Shown piece after piece: positions 1 to 7,344 of a stretch of 64,000 bases of DNA. The notes below the pieces were generated by a model. The model was not told the origin of the DNA. It ran no database searches and saw nothing but the letters and a program-made list of their open reading frames with translations. How positions within the stretch are numbered: position 1 is the stretch's first letter; every line of letters starts with the position of its first letter. Made by a program: the position numbers and the translations under genes. The stretch is from Candidatus Gastranaerophilales bacterium (lineage in GTDB: Bacteria; Cyanobacteriota; Vampirovibrionia; Gastranaerophilales; Gastranaerophilaceae). The stretch is taken from the NCBI GenBank assembly GCA_944323935.1, contig CALUUJ010000010.1:1-64000 (forward strand). The letters run 5' to 3'.

Positions 1-864
1 TATGTTATAATCGTTACAAGAAAGTCAACAAAATTGGCTAGGTTTTGATTTTCTCTTAATTTAAAATATGTTATAATAAAGTCGCTGTCATTATCAGAGT
101 CAATGCCGTTTTGATTTTCTCTTAATTTAAAATATGTTATAATTGAATACAAATTACTTGCAGATCCGATGGGTTTTGATTTTCTCTTAATTTAAAATAT
201 GTTATAATAGCGGAAACTTTTATTTGTAATCCAAACAAGTTTTGATTTTCTCTTAATTTAAAATATGTTATAATACTTGAGAGCCTTATCAAAGCAGATG
301 GAACGTTTTGATTTTCTCTTAATTTAAAATATGTTATAATATTACTAAAATGATAAACAAAAAATTACTTGTTTTGATTTTCTCTTAATTTAAAATATGT
401 TATAATATAAATCTGGGGATTTAAAGCTGACATCTGTTTTGATTTTCTCTTAATTTAAAATATGTTATAATCGAAAAGATGCTTCGTGCAAAAGATTTGT
501 GTTTTGATTTTCTCTTAATTTAAAATATGTTATAATAACAAATGAGCTTGATGCATTGTATGTTTCGTTTTGATTTTCTCTTAATTTAAAATATGTTATA
601 ATAACCCTGACGAGTTTATTGAAATCGTGGACGTTTTGATTTTCTCTTAATTTAAAATATGTTATAATAAAATCTAAGTTTTACGAAACTTACAAACGTT
701 TTGATTTTCTCTTAATTTAAAATATGTTATAATTCTTCTAATGTTATGTTATCCCAGAACATGTTTTGATTTTCTCTTAATTTAAAATATGTTATAATTA
801 ATTTTGGTATCTGATAAGCCAAGAAATCGTTTTGATTTTCTCTTAATTTAAAATATGTTATAAT
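1..864 (+). CRISPR. Type II-C CRISPR array, 13 spacers visible, open at the left edge
   Basis: The 36-bp repeat begins GTTTTGATTTTCTC and ends AATATGTTATAAT. Thirteen full copies start at 42, 108, 173, 239, 305, 371, 436, 501, 567, 633, 698, 763 and 829, and positions 1-11 hold the tail of a further copy. The copies I compared, including the last (829-864), look identical. Spacers are 29 or 30 nt and all different; none visibly matches elsewhere in the window. The GTTTT start, the 30-nt spacers and the anti-repeat of the neighbouring tracrRNA all indicate that crRNAs are read on the + strand as spacer followed by repeat. The leader end of the array lies outside the window, to the left. Spacer targets cannot be named from the sequence alone. 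Confidence 0.98.
856..864 (+). promoter_or_regulatory. Repeat-embedded extended -10 promoter (last of 13 full copies; same in every repeat)
   Basis: The last nine bases of each repeat are TGTTATAAT, which matches the extended -10 consensus TGnTATAAT exactly. This copy is in the final repeat; the others occupy repeat positions 28-36. Transcription would start about 7 nt into the following spacer on the + strand. Neisseria type II-C arrays are known to do this with TGnTACAAT at the same place in the repeat. No good -35 lies at 17 bp, which is usual for extended -10 promoters. The same nonamer occurs before tilS (12223-12231 on the - strand), so it is probably a genuine host promoter word. The copy shown here would transcribe into the tracrRNA region. 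Confidence 0.7.
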
Positions 865-868
865 AGGA

Positions 869-897
869 TATACAAAATAGATAAAATAATATATAAT
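869..897 (+). promoter_or_regulatory. Promoter of the tracrRNA
   Basis: TATACA (869-874, 4/6 to the -35 consensus), a 17-bp spacer, then TATAAT (892-897, perfect -10). Predicted start is near 904, just upstream of the anti-repeat. It lies 5 bp after the last CRISPR repeat. Confidence 0.6.
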
Positions 898-903
898 GAC
901 AAA

Positions 904-1057
904 GTAATATACTTTAAATTAAGAGACCAATCATAATTGACAGGAGAATAGTCGTTCCCTCTGTATGGTAAATACACGTTATGCCTCATTCTCCAAACCT
1001 CTAAAACTTGTGACATTAGTATTTTAACTTAAAATCACCAAAATGTCATCTGTTTTT
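904..1057 (+). ncRNA. tracrRNA
   Basis: Positions 913-926 (TTTAAATTAAGAGA) are perfectly complementary to the middle of the CRISPR repeat. After a short unpaired stretch, ATCA (930-933) pairs with TGAT near the start of the repeat, giving the lower stem - bulge - upper stem layout typical of crRNA:tracrRNA duplexes. Downstream, GGAGAAT (943-949) can pair with ATTCTCC (988-994), enclosing a smaller GTAT/ATAC hairpin (963-975). A terminator hairpin follows. The RNA is on the same strand as the array and convergent with cas2, whose 3' end (1035) it overlaps. The 5' end is inferred from the promoter and the 3' end from the T-run; neither is measured. Confidence 0.85.
1011..1056 (+). terminator. 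Rho-independent terminator of the tracrRNA
   Basis: TGACATT (1011-1017) pairs with AATGTCA (1042-1048), with a nested hairpin ATTTTAA/TTAAAAT between them. TCTGTTTTT follows (1049-1057). It overlaps the last codons of cas2 on the other strand. Confidence 0.6.
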
Positions 1058-1382
1058 CTGTGTTTTCGCCCATTTGTTTTCTATATTTTGAAGAATTATA
1101 GTTTGCTTTTTCTATACATACAGAATTAGTCCATTGACGATCTGTCAAATAAAAAATATTTATCTGACCTGTTGCAGGTGCAAGTGTTTTAACAAGTTTT
1201 ATATATTGTTCTGTTTTATCATAAGTTACACAAGAACGCACATAAATTGAGTTTTGTAGCATAAAATAACCAAGTTTTAACAAATCTTTTCTAAAATTGC
1301 TTGCTTGTTTCCTTTCTTCATCATCAACAACAGGCAAATCGAAACATACAAATAACCAACCCATACGGTATTTACTCTTCAT
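1035..1382 (-). CDS. cas2: CRISPR-associated endonuclease Cas2
   Basis: Cas2 forms the spacer-integration complex with Cas1. The 115-aa protein has the type II Cas2 pattern: a first beta strand ending in FDLPV (the Asp of the ferredoxin-like fold, near residue 15), then FRKDLLKLGYFMLQNSIYVR (near residues 30-49). The length is normal. It overlaps the end of cas1 by 11 bp, so the two are translated together in the order cas9-cas1-cas2. Its 3' end runs against the tracrRNA terminator on the other strand. ATG start at 1382. Confidence 0.96.
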   Translation of the reverse strand: MKSKYRMGWLFVCFDLPVVDDEERKQASNFRKDLLKLGYFMLQNSIYVRSCVTYDKTEQYIKLVKTLAPATGQINIFYLTDRQWTNSVCIEKANYNSSKYRKQMGENTEKQMTFW

Positions 1383-2322
1383 ATTCTCTATTCTTTTGCG
1401 TATCTTTGTGTAAATATTGTTCTTTTATATTTGGAAGAAAAATTTTGGAATAATCAAATAATGAAAATGAATTTGCTATTTCTTCTATATAAATGTCAAT
1501 TATATCTATAATTTTATAGCTATAATTTTTATGTTTAATTCTATAATCTTTTAAACAATTAGGAATAAATTTTATCCATTCTTGTATCTCTTCGTTTTCA
1601 AATTCAATAGAATAATTTTTTGAAAAATAATATAAGTATAAATCTATAAAAGCTCTAAAAGGTTCTGTTAGGTCATAAACTAAAGGTGTTGTTTTGTAAT
1701 TGCTAGTATGGTGTATTCCTAAATTAGGAAGTAGACCATGTACTAAAATAGAACGATAAATAATTGTTTTTAATATTGCATATCCATAGTTAAGACAAGT
1801 ATTCTCAAAACTTTGGGCATTTTGGTGTTCTCTTTTCATTGGTTCACTTAAATAGAAAAAGTAGTCATGCCAGTATTGTTTTGCAATATTGGCTTCATTC
1901 ATTAATGGTTTATTTATTAGATTATACAAATTATGTGTATCACAACCCATTAAATCTAATACCATTGCTTGATTTAATGCTTTTTGTTTAACAATTTTTT
2001 TCCAAAGTTTTGTTGTAAATTCTTCATTTTGAAGAATTTGATTTTTAAAAACTTTAGTTTTAACTATTCTAGCCAAAGGAACACTCCATCCGATTGGTTG
2101 GAATGTTCTATCACAATGTTGTATAACAACATTATTTTTTAATAATGCTGCTATTGCGTTATTAGAAAATGAAACAGCTGGTGTACATACTATGACTGCC
2201 TTTATATCATTAATAGGAAGCTTATATATTTCATTAGTTCTTTTTATTTCACAGAATAAAATACCTTTATCTATTGAAATATAACTGCCTTGTTTTGTAA
2301 TATGCAGAATATGGTAGCTCAT
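1372..2322 (-). CDS. cas1: CRISPR-associated integrase Cas1
   Basis: Cas1 is the catalytic subunit of the spacer integrase. The 316-aa protein shows the three metal-binding regions of the family: the Glu in FENTCLNYGYA, the His in LLPNLGIHH, and the acidic DLTEPFRAFID segment. N-terminal beta-rich and C-terminal helical domains are both present, and the length is typical of type II-C Cas1 (about 300 aa). The gap to cas9 is 34 bp and the overlap with cas2 is 11 bp, so one operon is likely. No cas4 or csn2 follows, which fits subtype II-C. Confidence 0.97.
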   Translation of the reverse strand: MSYHILHITKQGSYISIDKGILFCEIKRTNEIYKLPINDIKAVIVCTPAVSFSNNAIAALLKNNVVIQHCDRTFQPIGWSVPLARIVKTKVFKNQILQNEEFTTKLWKKIVKQKALNQAMVLDLMGCDTHNLYNLINKPLMNEANIAKQYWHDYFFYLSEPMKREHQNAQSFENTCLNYGYAILKTIIYRSILVHGLLPNLGIHHTSNYKTTPLVYDLTEPFRAFIDLYLYYFSKNYSIEFENEEIQEWIKFIPNCLKDYRIKHKNYSYKIIDIIDIYIEEIANSFSLFDYSKIFLPNIKEQYLHKDTQKNREYEE

Positions 2323-2356
2323 AGTCTACATTTAATTATTATTATTTTAAAGTCAA

Positions 2357-5300
2357 TTAGTCCTTTATTTTTTCTATACTACATGGAATTAAATATTTAA
2401 TATGTATTGGCTTAAGAATTTCTCCTAAATTGTTTTTGAGCTGAATATATCCATCGCTCCTCAGTGAACATATTACATATATGCCTTTAGAATTTATTTT
2501 GTCACTACTTGTAAAATCATCTTTTATATCCACTAAACAACCAGAATAGAACATTTCTCCGCCATTGTATAATTTGCATCCCATTTCTATGAGATTTTCT
2601 CTTACTTCTTTAGTTGATTTATTTGCATATACAGGCATAACCTTGATATTTCCCTTTGTATCATAATAAAGAATTTGCCCTTTATGTCCTTTTGAGTGTT
2701 TAAACTGACCTTTCGTACCTTTTGTACCAAAATCTACATATTCACCAATTCTTTCTCTATTATTAGAATCTGTTTCCATAATTCCCTCTGAAACTATGGT
2801 AAGTATTCGTTTTACTTTTGTATTTTTCTTTGGATGAACATAACTTTTTAGCATTTCACTCCATTCTTGTTCTGATGGGTTTGTTTCAAGTTTTGATAAT
2901 AAATCATTTTTTATATTAGTATCTATAATATTTTTTATAGATTTCACATCTTTTTTTATTGATTCTAAGCTAATCTTTGATGTTATATAAAATTTATTAT
3001 CTAAAACTCTTTTACCATATATTGTTTCTAAAGGATTTGTATTCGCTTTTAATGGTTTTCTATGTGTATAAGGATATGGCATTAACTCCATGATTTTTTC
3101 TTCTACTTGAGGACGATTAAATCCTTTTATTGAATATCTTCTTGTTTCTTCATCCAATTTATATTCACGTGCAAAACTTATACAGATTGCATCTAATGCA
3201 TGATGTTTTGGGTTTGTTCTGTTTTTCTTTTCATCATCACCCAAAAGCGAATTTAAACTGTATGTTCTTCTTATTTTTGCTGTAGTTGACCCATTTTCAA
3301 CGTATACATGACGTTCATCCCCTTTTGTTTGCATGCCCCAACCGCAAATATAATGGGTTATTGCACTTGCTACTTTCGCAACTTGTGCGGTTTCTGCTAA
3401 ACCATTATAACTATCTATTAACTTTGCACATTTATCTGGTGGAAGTACAAGCAAGTCTGCTTTTTTCTTACCTAATTTTGGTCTTAAATTCGTTATTCTT
3501 GTATTAAACTCTTCCCATCGTGATTTATTTGTATATAACCACTCATATGGAGTTCTGCCTGCTTTATCTTGATTCTCTTTCTTATAGCATACAACTTTAT
3601 TATATAAGGCGTCATTACCACCTATACTTCTTGGATAAATATGATCTATTTCACAGAGGGGATATTCAGTTGGTGAAATTCTATCTCCGCTATATATACA
3701 TTTAAAATCTTGCATTTTAGCTAATTTATGCATTAAAAAGTATTGTTTTGGATTACAATTGTGTTCTTCCAGTTCTTTTATTAATTGTTCGTTTTCCTTT
3801 TCCTGACTTTTCATATATTTTGCTGTATCATTTGCTTTAATACTTCCGAATAATGAATTATCAGCCCCATCTCGCACAAATTCAAAGATAACTTCATCAG
3901 GTTTCCCATTATCATATATTAATGAATTTAAGAGATTTTTAAATATTTGTAATCTGTTTCTTACAACAGGATTTGTAATATTACCTATTAAAATATCACT
4001 TTTTATTTCAGCATTTTTCGACTCTTGTGCTAACTCATCACGATTATCACCAATAAAAAGATTATTCCAATCACCAATTTTGGATAACATTGTTTGAATT
4101 TCTTCTTTTGTTATTCCATTTTTAGTACCTTCTTTATCTGCATATTTAGAAGCATCAATTTCATGTGGATGTAATCCTGACGTTATAATGTCTATCATTA
4201 TTTGACAAGCTCGTCTGCAAAAGCTTGAACGTCCTGAAATATTTGCCTTTAAAGTTTCAACTTCATTTTTTTTGAATTTTTGACCAACTACTTTTTCTAT
4301 ATCTGTTTTTGGTATTGAAAATGTTGCTGTTGACTTTATTCCTTTCCTCAAGTCTGTTAGATTTTTAGCCCACTCTACAACCTTTTTGTCATATATTTCT
4401 TTTATTTCGTAAGGTGCTAATCTTCTTTGTTCTAATGTAGTATCATCTATAAATCTAATATTCTTTAACTGCATTAAAAGAACTAAAGAAATATGCTCGA
4501 TACTATCAGCACTACACACATTTCTTTTAGGAAGTAGTCTGCATTTTGCAATTACTCTATTATTAAATCTTGGAATTTTTTGACCTAATACACCTTGCCA
4601 GTCTTTTTCTGTGCCGCGGTATTGTATCCACTCAGGATTATGATATGATGCATAAGCTTCTCTATAATCTCCATATAAAAATTCATCTACGGTAATATCT
4701 TGTATTTGAGGTATTTGTTTTTTTGCTTCTTCCCATAATTTTGAAAGTTCTTTAACTACTAATTCTCGAGGAGTTACTCTTCCTGCTTTTCTTACTTTTT
4801 CAGGATTTAAACCAATACATCTTTTTAATTCATTAGGATTATTTTCACTCCATAAACCAAGGAGTAAAGCATCATAATAACAAGGATATTTATATTCATC
4901 TGATAGAATAAGTTCAATACCATCAATGCAAGAATATTTTTTGATTGCTTCTTCATTTTCTTTATCGTCATCTGATGTAGCCCAAGCAATATTATTATCA
5001 TAACCTCTTCTTTGAATTGCATTGTGCAATGCTTTATAAATTTGCCATTCTTCTAATTTACGACCTTGAATCAGTGCAATACGTAATAATGTAGAATTAT
5101 ATATAGTATTATCATTTTTTTGAGCAAATTCTTTTTTAAACTTTTGATCAGTTTCTTCTAATGGTTTTAAACCTCTGCTAATCCATAAATTTTTAAACCA
5201 AAGTTCTCTTGCCCTATGTGCTTGTATTGTTCTATGAGTTCTTCTTCTTGCTCTATTATCTGCAACTGAAGCATGGTCTTTATCTATAATTATTGAACCA

Positions 5301-5380
5301 ATATCTTTAATTTCAAAATCTTCTCTTACGCAATAACCTATACTTGCTTTACCCATATCAAATGCAAAAACTTTTTTCAT
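2357..5380 (-). CDS. cas9: CRISPR-associated endonuclease Cas9 (type II-C, 1007 aa)
   Basis: RNA-guided double-strand DNA nuclease. I chose the ATG at 5380 because it has an AAAGGGA ribosome site and begins MKKVFAFDMGKASIGY, the RuvC-I motif (Asp8); the frame is open a further 26 codons upstream. An Arg-rich bridge helix (about 43-58) follows. RuvC-II is VIFEFVRD with Glu500. The HNH domain has CIYSGDRI, then EIDHIYPRS with His580 and the NKVVCYKKENQDK segment. RuvC-III is KHHALDA with Asp730. All catalytic residues are present, so it should be active. At 1007 aa it is a compact II-C size. The region after RuvC-III (about 780-1007) should hold the PAM-reading domain; the PAM cannot be read from sequence. 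Confidence 0.97.
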   Translation of the reverse strand: MKKVFAFDMGKASIGYCVREDFEIKDIGSIIIDKDHASVADNRARRRTHRTIQAHRARELWFKNLWISRGLKPLEETDQKFKKEFAQKNDNTIYNSTLLRIALIQGRKLEEWQIYKALHNAIQRRGYDNNIAWATSDDDKENEEAIKKYSCIDGIELILSDEYKYPCYYDALLLGLWSENNPNELKRCIGLNPEKVRKAGRVTPRELVVKELSKLWEEAKKQIPQIQDITVDEFLYGDYREAYASYHNPEWIQYRGTEKDWQGVLGQKIPRFNNRVIAKCRLLPKRNVCSADSIEHISLVLLMQLKNIRFIDDTTLEQRRLAPYEIKEIYDKKVVEWAKNLTDLRKGIKSTATFSIPKTDIEKVVGQKFKKNEVETLKANISGRSSFCRRACQIMIDIITSGLHPHEIDASKYADKEGTKNGITKEEIQTMLSKIGDWNNLFIGDNRDELAQESKNAEIKSDILIGNITNPVVRNRLQIFKNLLNSLIYDNGKPDEVIFEFVRDGADNSLFGSIKANDTAKYMKSQEKENEQLIKELEEHNCNPKQYFLMHKLAKMQDFKCIYSGDRISPTEYPLCEIDHIYPRSIGGNDALYNKVVCYKKENQDKAGRTPYEWLYTNKSRWEEFNTRITNLRPKLGKKKADLLVLPPDKCAKLIDSYNGLAETAQVAKVASAITHYICGWGMQTKGDERHVYVENGSTTAKIRRTYSLNSLLGDDEKKNRTNPKHHALDAICISFAREYKLDEETRRYSIKGFNRPQVEEKIMELMPYPYTHRKPLKANTNPLETIYGKRVLDNKFYITSKISLESIKKDVKSIKNIIDTNIKNDLLSKLETNPSEQEWSEMLKSYVHPKKNTKVKRILTIVSEGIMETDSNNRERIGEYVDFGTKGTKGQFKHSKGHKGQILYYDTKGNIKVMPVYANKSTKEVRENLIEMGCKLYNGGEMFYSGCLVDIKDDFTSSDKINSKGIYVICSLRSDGYIQLKNNLGEILKPIHIKYLIPCSIEKIKD

Positions 5381-5413
5381 TAATATCCCTTTATTATGTA
5401 AACTGTAACTTAT

Positions 5414-5442
5414 ATGATAACAAATTTTATACTGCCTGTAAA
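5414..5442 (-). promoter_or_regulatory. Promoter of cas9-cas1-cas2
   Basis: On the - strand, TTTACA (5442-5437, 5/6 to consensus), 17 bp, then TATCAT (5419-5414, 5/6). Predicted start near 5407, giving a 27-nt leader with AAAGGGA before the Cas9 ATG. The -35 lies only 9 bp from the left end of the 45-bp direct repeat, so cas9 and the kinase gene have back-to-back promoters. Confidence 0.55.
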
Positions 5443-5451
5443 ACTTATTTG

Positions 5452-5496
5452 CGACCAATTGCCAAAAATGTACAGATATTCTAAAATTAGCGTATG
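5452..5496 (+). repeat. 45-bp direct repeat, copy 1 (promoter plus start codon)
   Basis: Positions 5452-5496 are identical, base for base, to 6334-6378. The copy starts CGACCAATTGCC and ends TTAGCGTATG, with the final ATG serving as the start codon of the zeta-like kinase. Sequences outside the 45 bp differ on both sides. The two copies enclose 837 bp holding the kinase and a small ORF. Confidence 0.95.
5459..5487 (+). promoter_or_regulatory. Leaderless promoter of the zeta-like kinase
   Basis: TTGCCA (5459-5464, 5/6), 17-bp spacer, TAAAAT (5482-5487, 5/6). The A of the ATG at 5494 is exactly 7 nt after the -10, where transcription normally begins. No ribosome-binding sequence precedes the ATG. 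A leaderless mRNA is inferred. Confidence 0.65.
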
Positions 5497-6102
5497 GTTA
5501 ATAATGAAAAAATTCTATATATAATTGCAGGTGCAAATGGAAGTGGAAAAAGTACTTTAGCAGAGGTTCTTTTATCTGAGAAAAAATTAGAATTTTTAAA
5601 TGCTGATGAAATTGCAAAAGAAATATCGCCTAACGCTATTAATAGTGTTCCTATTTCAGCCGGAAAATTATATTTTAAAAGATTAAAAGAATTTTTTAAC
5701 AAAGATAAGTCTTTTGCTGTTGAATCTACATTGGCTGGCAATAACATTATAAGAATAATTAAAACCGCAAAACAAAAAGGATATAAAGTTATTTTAGTAT
5801 ATTCATTTTTGCAAAATTGTACTACTTGTATTGAAAGAGTCAAAAAAAGAGTTCAAAATGGCGGGCACAACGTTCCTGAAGAAGACATAATAAGAAGATA
5901 TTATAAAAGTATAACAAAGTTTTGGGATGAGTATAGGTTACTTGCTGATGAATGGACTCTTTTTTATAATGGTTATGAATATGCTCCTATAATTTCATCT
6001 TACGGAATTAAAAATGAATATGTTATAATGAATAAAGAAATTCAAGAAGATTTCAAATCAAAATATGATTTTGCAAAGGTAAATATAAATCAAAATGAAT
6101 GA
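5494..6102 (+). CDS. Zeta-toxin-like P-loop kinase (COG4185 type)
   Basis: A 202-aa P-loop protein. Walker A is GANGSGKST (residues 13-21), followed by FLNADEIAKEISP, FAVESTLAG, and CIERVKKRVQNGGHNVPEE near residue 110. This order is that of the 'predicted ABC-type ATPase / zeta toxin-like kinase' group, related to zeta toxins that phosphorylate UDP-N-acetylglucosamine. Whether this member is a toxin is unproven. The start codon lies inside direct-repeat copy 1 and no other ATG in frame fits. It overlaps the next small ORF by 8 bp. It sits between cas9 (divergent) and a second copy of its own promoter, which suggests insertion into the 5' end of the permease operon. Confidence 0.85.
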   Translation: MVNNEKILYIIAGANGSGKSTLAEVLLSEKKLEFLNADEIAKEISPNAINSVPISAGKLYFKRLKEFFNKDKSFAVESTLAGNNIIRIIKTAKQKGYKVILVYSFLQNCTTCIERVKKRVQNGGHNVPEEDIIRRYYKSITKFWDEYRLLADEWTLFYNGYEYAPIISSYGIKNEYVIMNKEIQEDFKSKYDFAKVNINQNE

Positions 6103-6289
6103 TAAAAATGCTTTAGATTTATTAAATATGTATATAACAGCTGCTCAAATTGCCAAATCAAAAAATAAATATGAGTATCATCTTAATATGCAAGAAGCTG
6201 TTTTTATTGAGCTTTTTAAAAAAGCTTTCCCCAATATGAAAGACAATATAAATACTGCTAATATTGCTAAAAGTATTTTAAACAGTTAA
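6095..6289 (+). CDS. Small protein partner of the zeta-like kinase (possible antitoxin)
   Basis: A 64-aa acidic-to-neutral, helical-looking protein starting MNDKNALDLLNMYITAAQIA. Its ATG lies inside the last codons of the kinase gene (8-bp overlap, ATGAATGATAA), so translation is probably coupled. I recognise no domain. The overlap and shared position inside the direct-repeat-bounded cassette suggest a functional pair, but toxin-antitoxin function is inference only. Confidence 0.65.
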   Translation: MNDKNALDLLNMYITAAQIAKSKNKYEYHLNMQEAVFIELFKKAFPNMKDNINTANIAKSILNS

Positions 6290-6333
6290 TTTATAAATTA
6301 TAGTTAAACCTTGCTAAAATTAATAACTCTACA

Positions 6334-6378
6334 CGACCAATTGCCAAAAATGTACAGATATTCTAAAATTAGCGTATG
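6334..6378 (+). repeat. 45-bp direct repeat, copy 2 (promoter plus start codon)
   Basis: Identical to 5452-5496. Here the terminal ATG (6376-6378) starts dppB. Because dppB is the conserved operon, this copy is likely the original site and copy 1 the duplicate, or the pair formed when the cassette entered. Confidence 0.95.
6341..6369 (+). promoter_or_regulatory. Leaderless promoter of the dppB-dppC-mgtC operon
   Basis: TTGCCA (6341-6346), 17 bp, TAAAAT (6364-6369), with the dppB ATG 7 nt after the -10. It has the same layout as copy 1 and no ribosome-binding sequence. Confidence 0.65.
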
Positions 6379-7344
6379 AATTTAGCAGGCTATATAATTA
6401 AAAGAATTTTTCAAACGATACCGTTATTATTTTTGGTATCCATAATAAGTTTTTTTCTTATTAGGCTTGCTCCTGTTGACCCTTTAGCCGAGCTTAGGTT
6501 AAATCCTTCTATTACTCAAGAAACTTTAGACTACGAAGTCCAAAGATTAGGGTTAGATAAGCCTGTTATTGTTCAATATGGGTTATGGCTTAAAAGTTTT
6601 GTTAAAGGTGACATGGGCTATTGCACCACAGGTGAAAGAGTTGCCGATAAGTTAATGGAAAGAATTCCTAACACTCTTTTACTAACGGGGTTTGTAATTT
6701 TCTTTACCTGGGCTGTTGGTATACCATTGGGAATTGTTGCCGCTTTGCATTGGCGAAAGCCTATTGATAGGTTGCTTACTATTTTATCTAGTATTGGTAT
6801 GGCAATTCCTTCATTTTTCTTTGCCCTTTTGTTGCTTATTTTTGCAGTAAAAACAGGTTGGTTTCCTACGGGCGGGCTTACAAGTTATAATCATTCGGAA
6901 ATGACAATTTGGGGCAAAATAGTTGATGTTTTACATCATTTAGTTTTACCTGTTGTTGTTTTATTTACTATTTCTTTATCAGGTTTACAAAGGCAGATGA
7001 GGGGTAATCTGCTTGATGTTTTGCAATCTGATTATGTTAAATTTGCCCGTGCAAAAGGTTTAAGTGAAACTAAAGTTATATATAAACATGCATTGCGTAA
7101 TGCAATAAACCCGATGGTTACATTATTGGGGTTTGAGTTTGCTTCTTTATTAAGTGGTGCTGCTTTAACCGAGTATGTTTTTCAATACCCCGGGTTAGGT
7201 CGTTTAATTCTTGAAGCTGTTATGAAATCTGATATAAATCTTGTTATGGCTTCATTAATGATTGGTACAATAATGCTTGTTTTAGGTAATTTGATTGCCG
7301 ATATTCTTTTAAAACTTGTTGACCCGAGAGTGGAGGCGGTTTAA
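6376..7344 (+). CDS. dppB: Oligopeptide/dipeptide ABC transporter permease, DppB/OppB type
   Basis: Inner-membrane permease subunit of a peptide or nickel-type importer. The 322-aa protein has the family's N-terminal GYIIKRIFQTIPLLFLVS, six predicted membrane segments, and the EAA-type loop ARAKGLSETKVIYKHALRNA (near residue 230) that contacts the ATPase. It overlaps dppC by 1 bp (TAATG). No substrate-binding protein or ATPase gene is adjacent, so these must be encoded elsewhere; the usual upstream position is occupied by the kinase cassette and CRISPR locus. Substrate is unknown. Confidence 0.92.
   Translation: MNLAGYIIKRIFQTIPLLFLVSIISFFLIRLAPVDPLAELRLNPSITQETLDYEVQRLGLDKPVIVQYGLWLKSFVKGDMGYCTTGERVADKLMERIPNTLLLTGFVIFFTWAVGIPLGIVAALHWRKPIDRLLTILSSIGMAIPSFFFALLLLIFAVKTGWFPTGGLTSYNHSEMTIWGKIVDVLHHLVLPVVVLFTISLSGLQRQMRGNLLDVLQSDYVKFARAKGLSETKVIYKHALRNAINPMVTLLGFEFASLLSGAALTEYVFQYPGLGRLILEAVMKSDINLVMASLMIGTIMLVLGNLIADILLKLVDPRVEAV

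Noticed and set aside
12..828. Self-targeting spacers or spacers naming a phage
   Set aside because: I compared the spacers by eye with genes in this window and saw no match; the origin of spacers needs a database search.
3286..3705. Two + strand reading frames (73 and 61 aa) inside cas9
   Set aside because: They are antisense to the HNH/RuvC-III part of Cas9, rich in Leu/Tyr from reverse-strand AT codons, and lack ribosome sites.
5381..5458. The 26-codon N-terminal extension of Cas9
   Set aside because: The AAAGGGA site and the RuvC-I motif fit the ATG at 5380, and the extension would cover the cas promoter (5414-5442).
1..5458. Subtype II-A or II-B assignment for the CRISPR system
   Set aside because: No csn2 or cas4 gene is next to cas2 or cas9, and Cas9 is only about 1007 aa; II-C is the simplest reading.
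5487..5843. A 118-aa - strand frame opposite the zeta-like kinase
   Set aside because: The + strand has the clear P-loop and conserved kinase motifs; the antisense frame has none.
5452..6378. Calling the direct-repeat cassette an IS element
   Set aside because: There is no transposase, no terminal inverted repeat, and 45 bp is far longer than normal target-site duplications.
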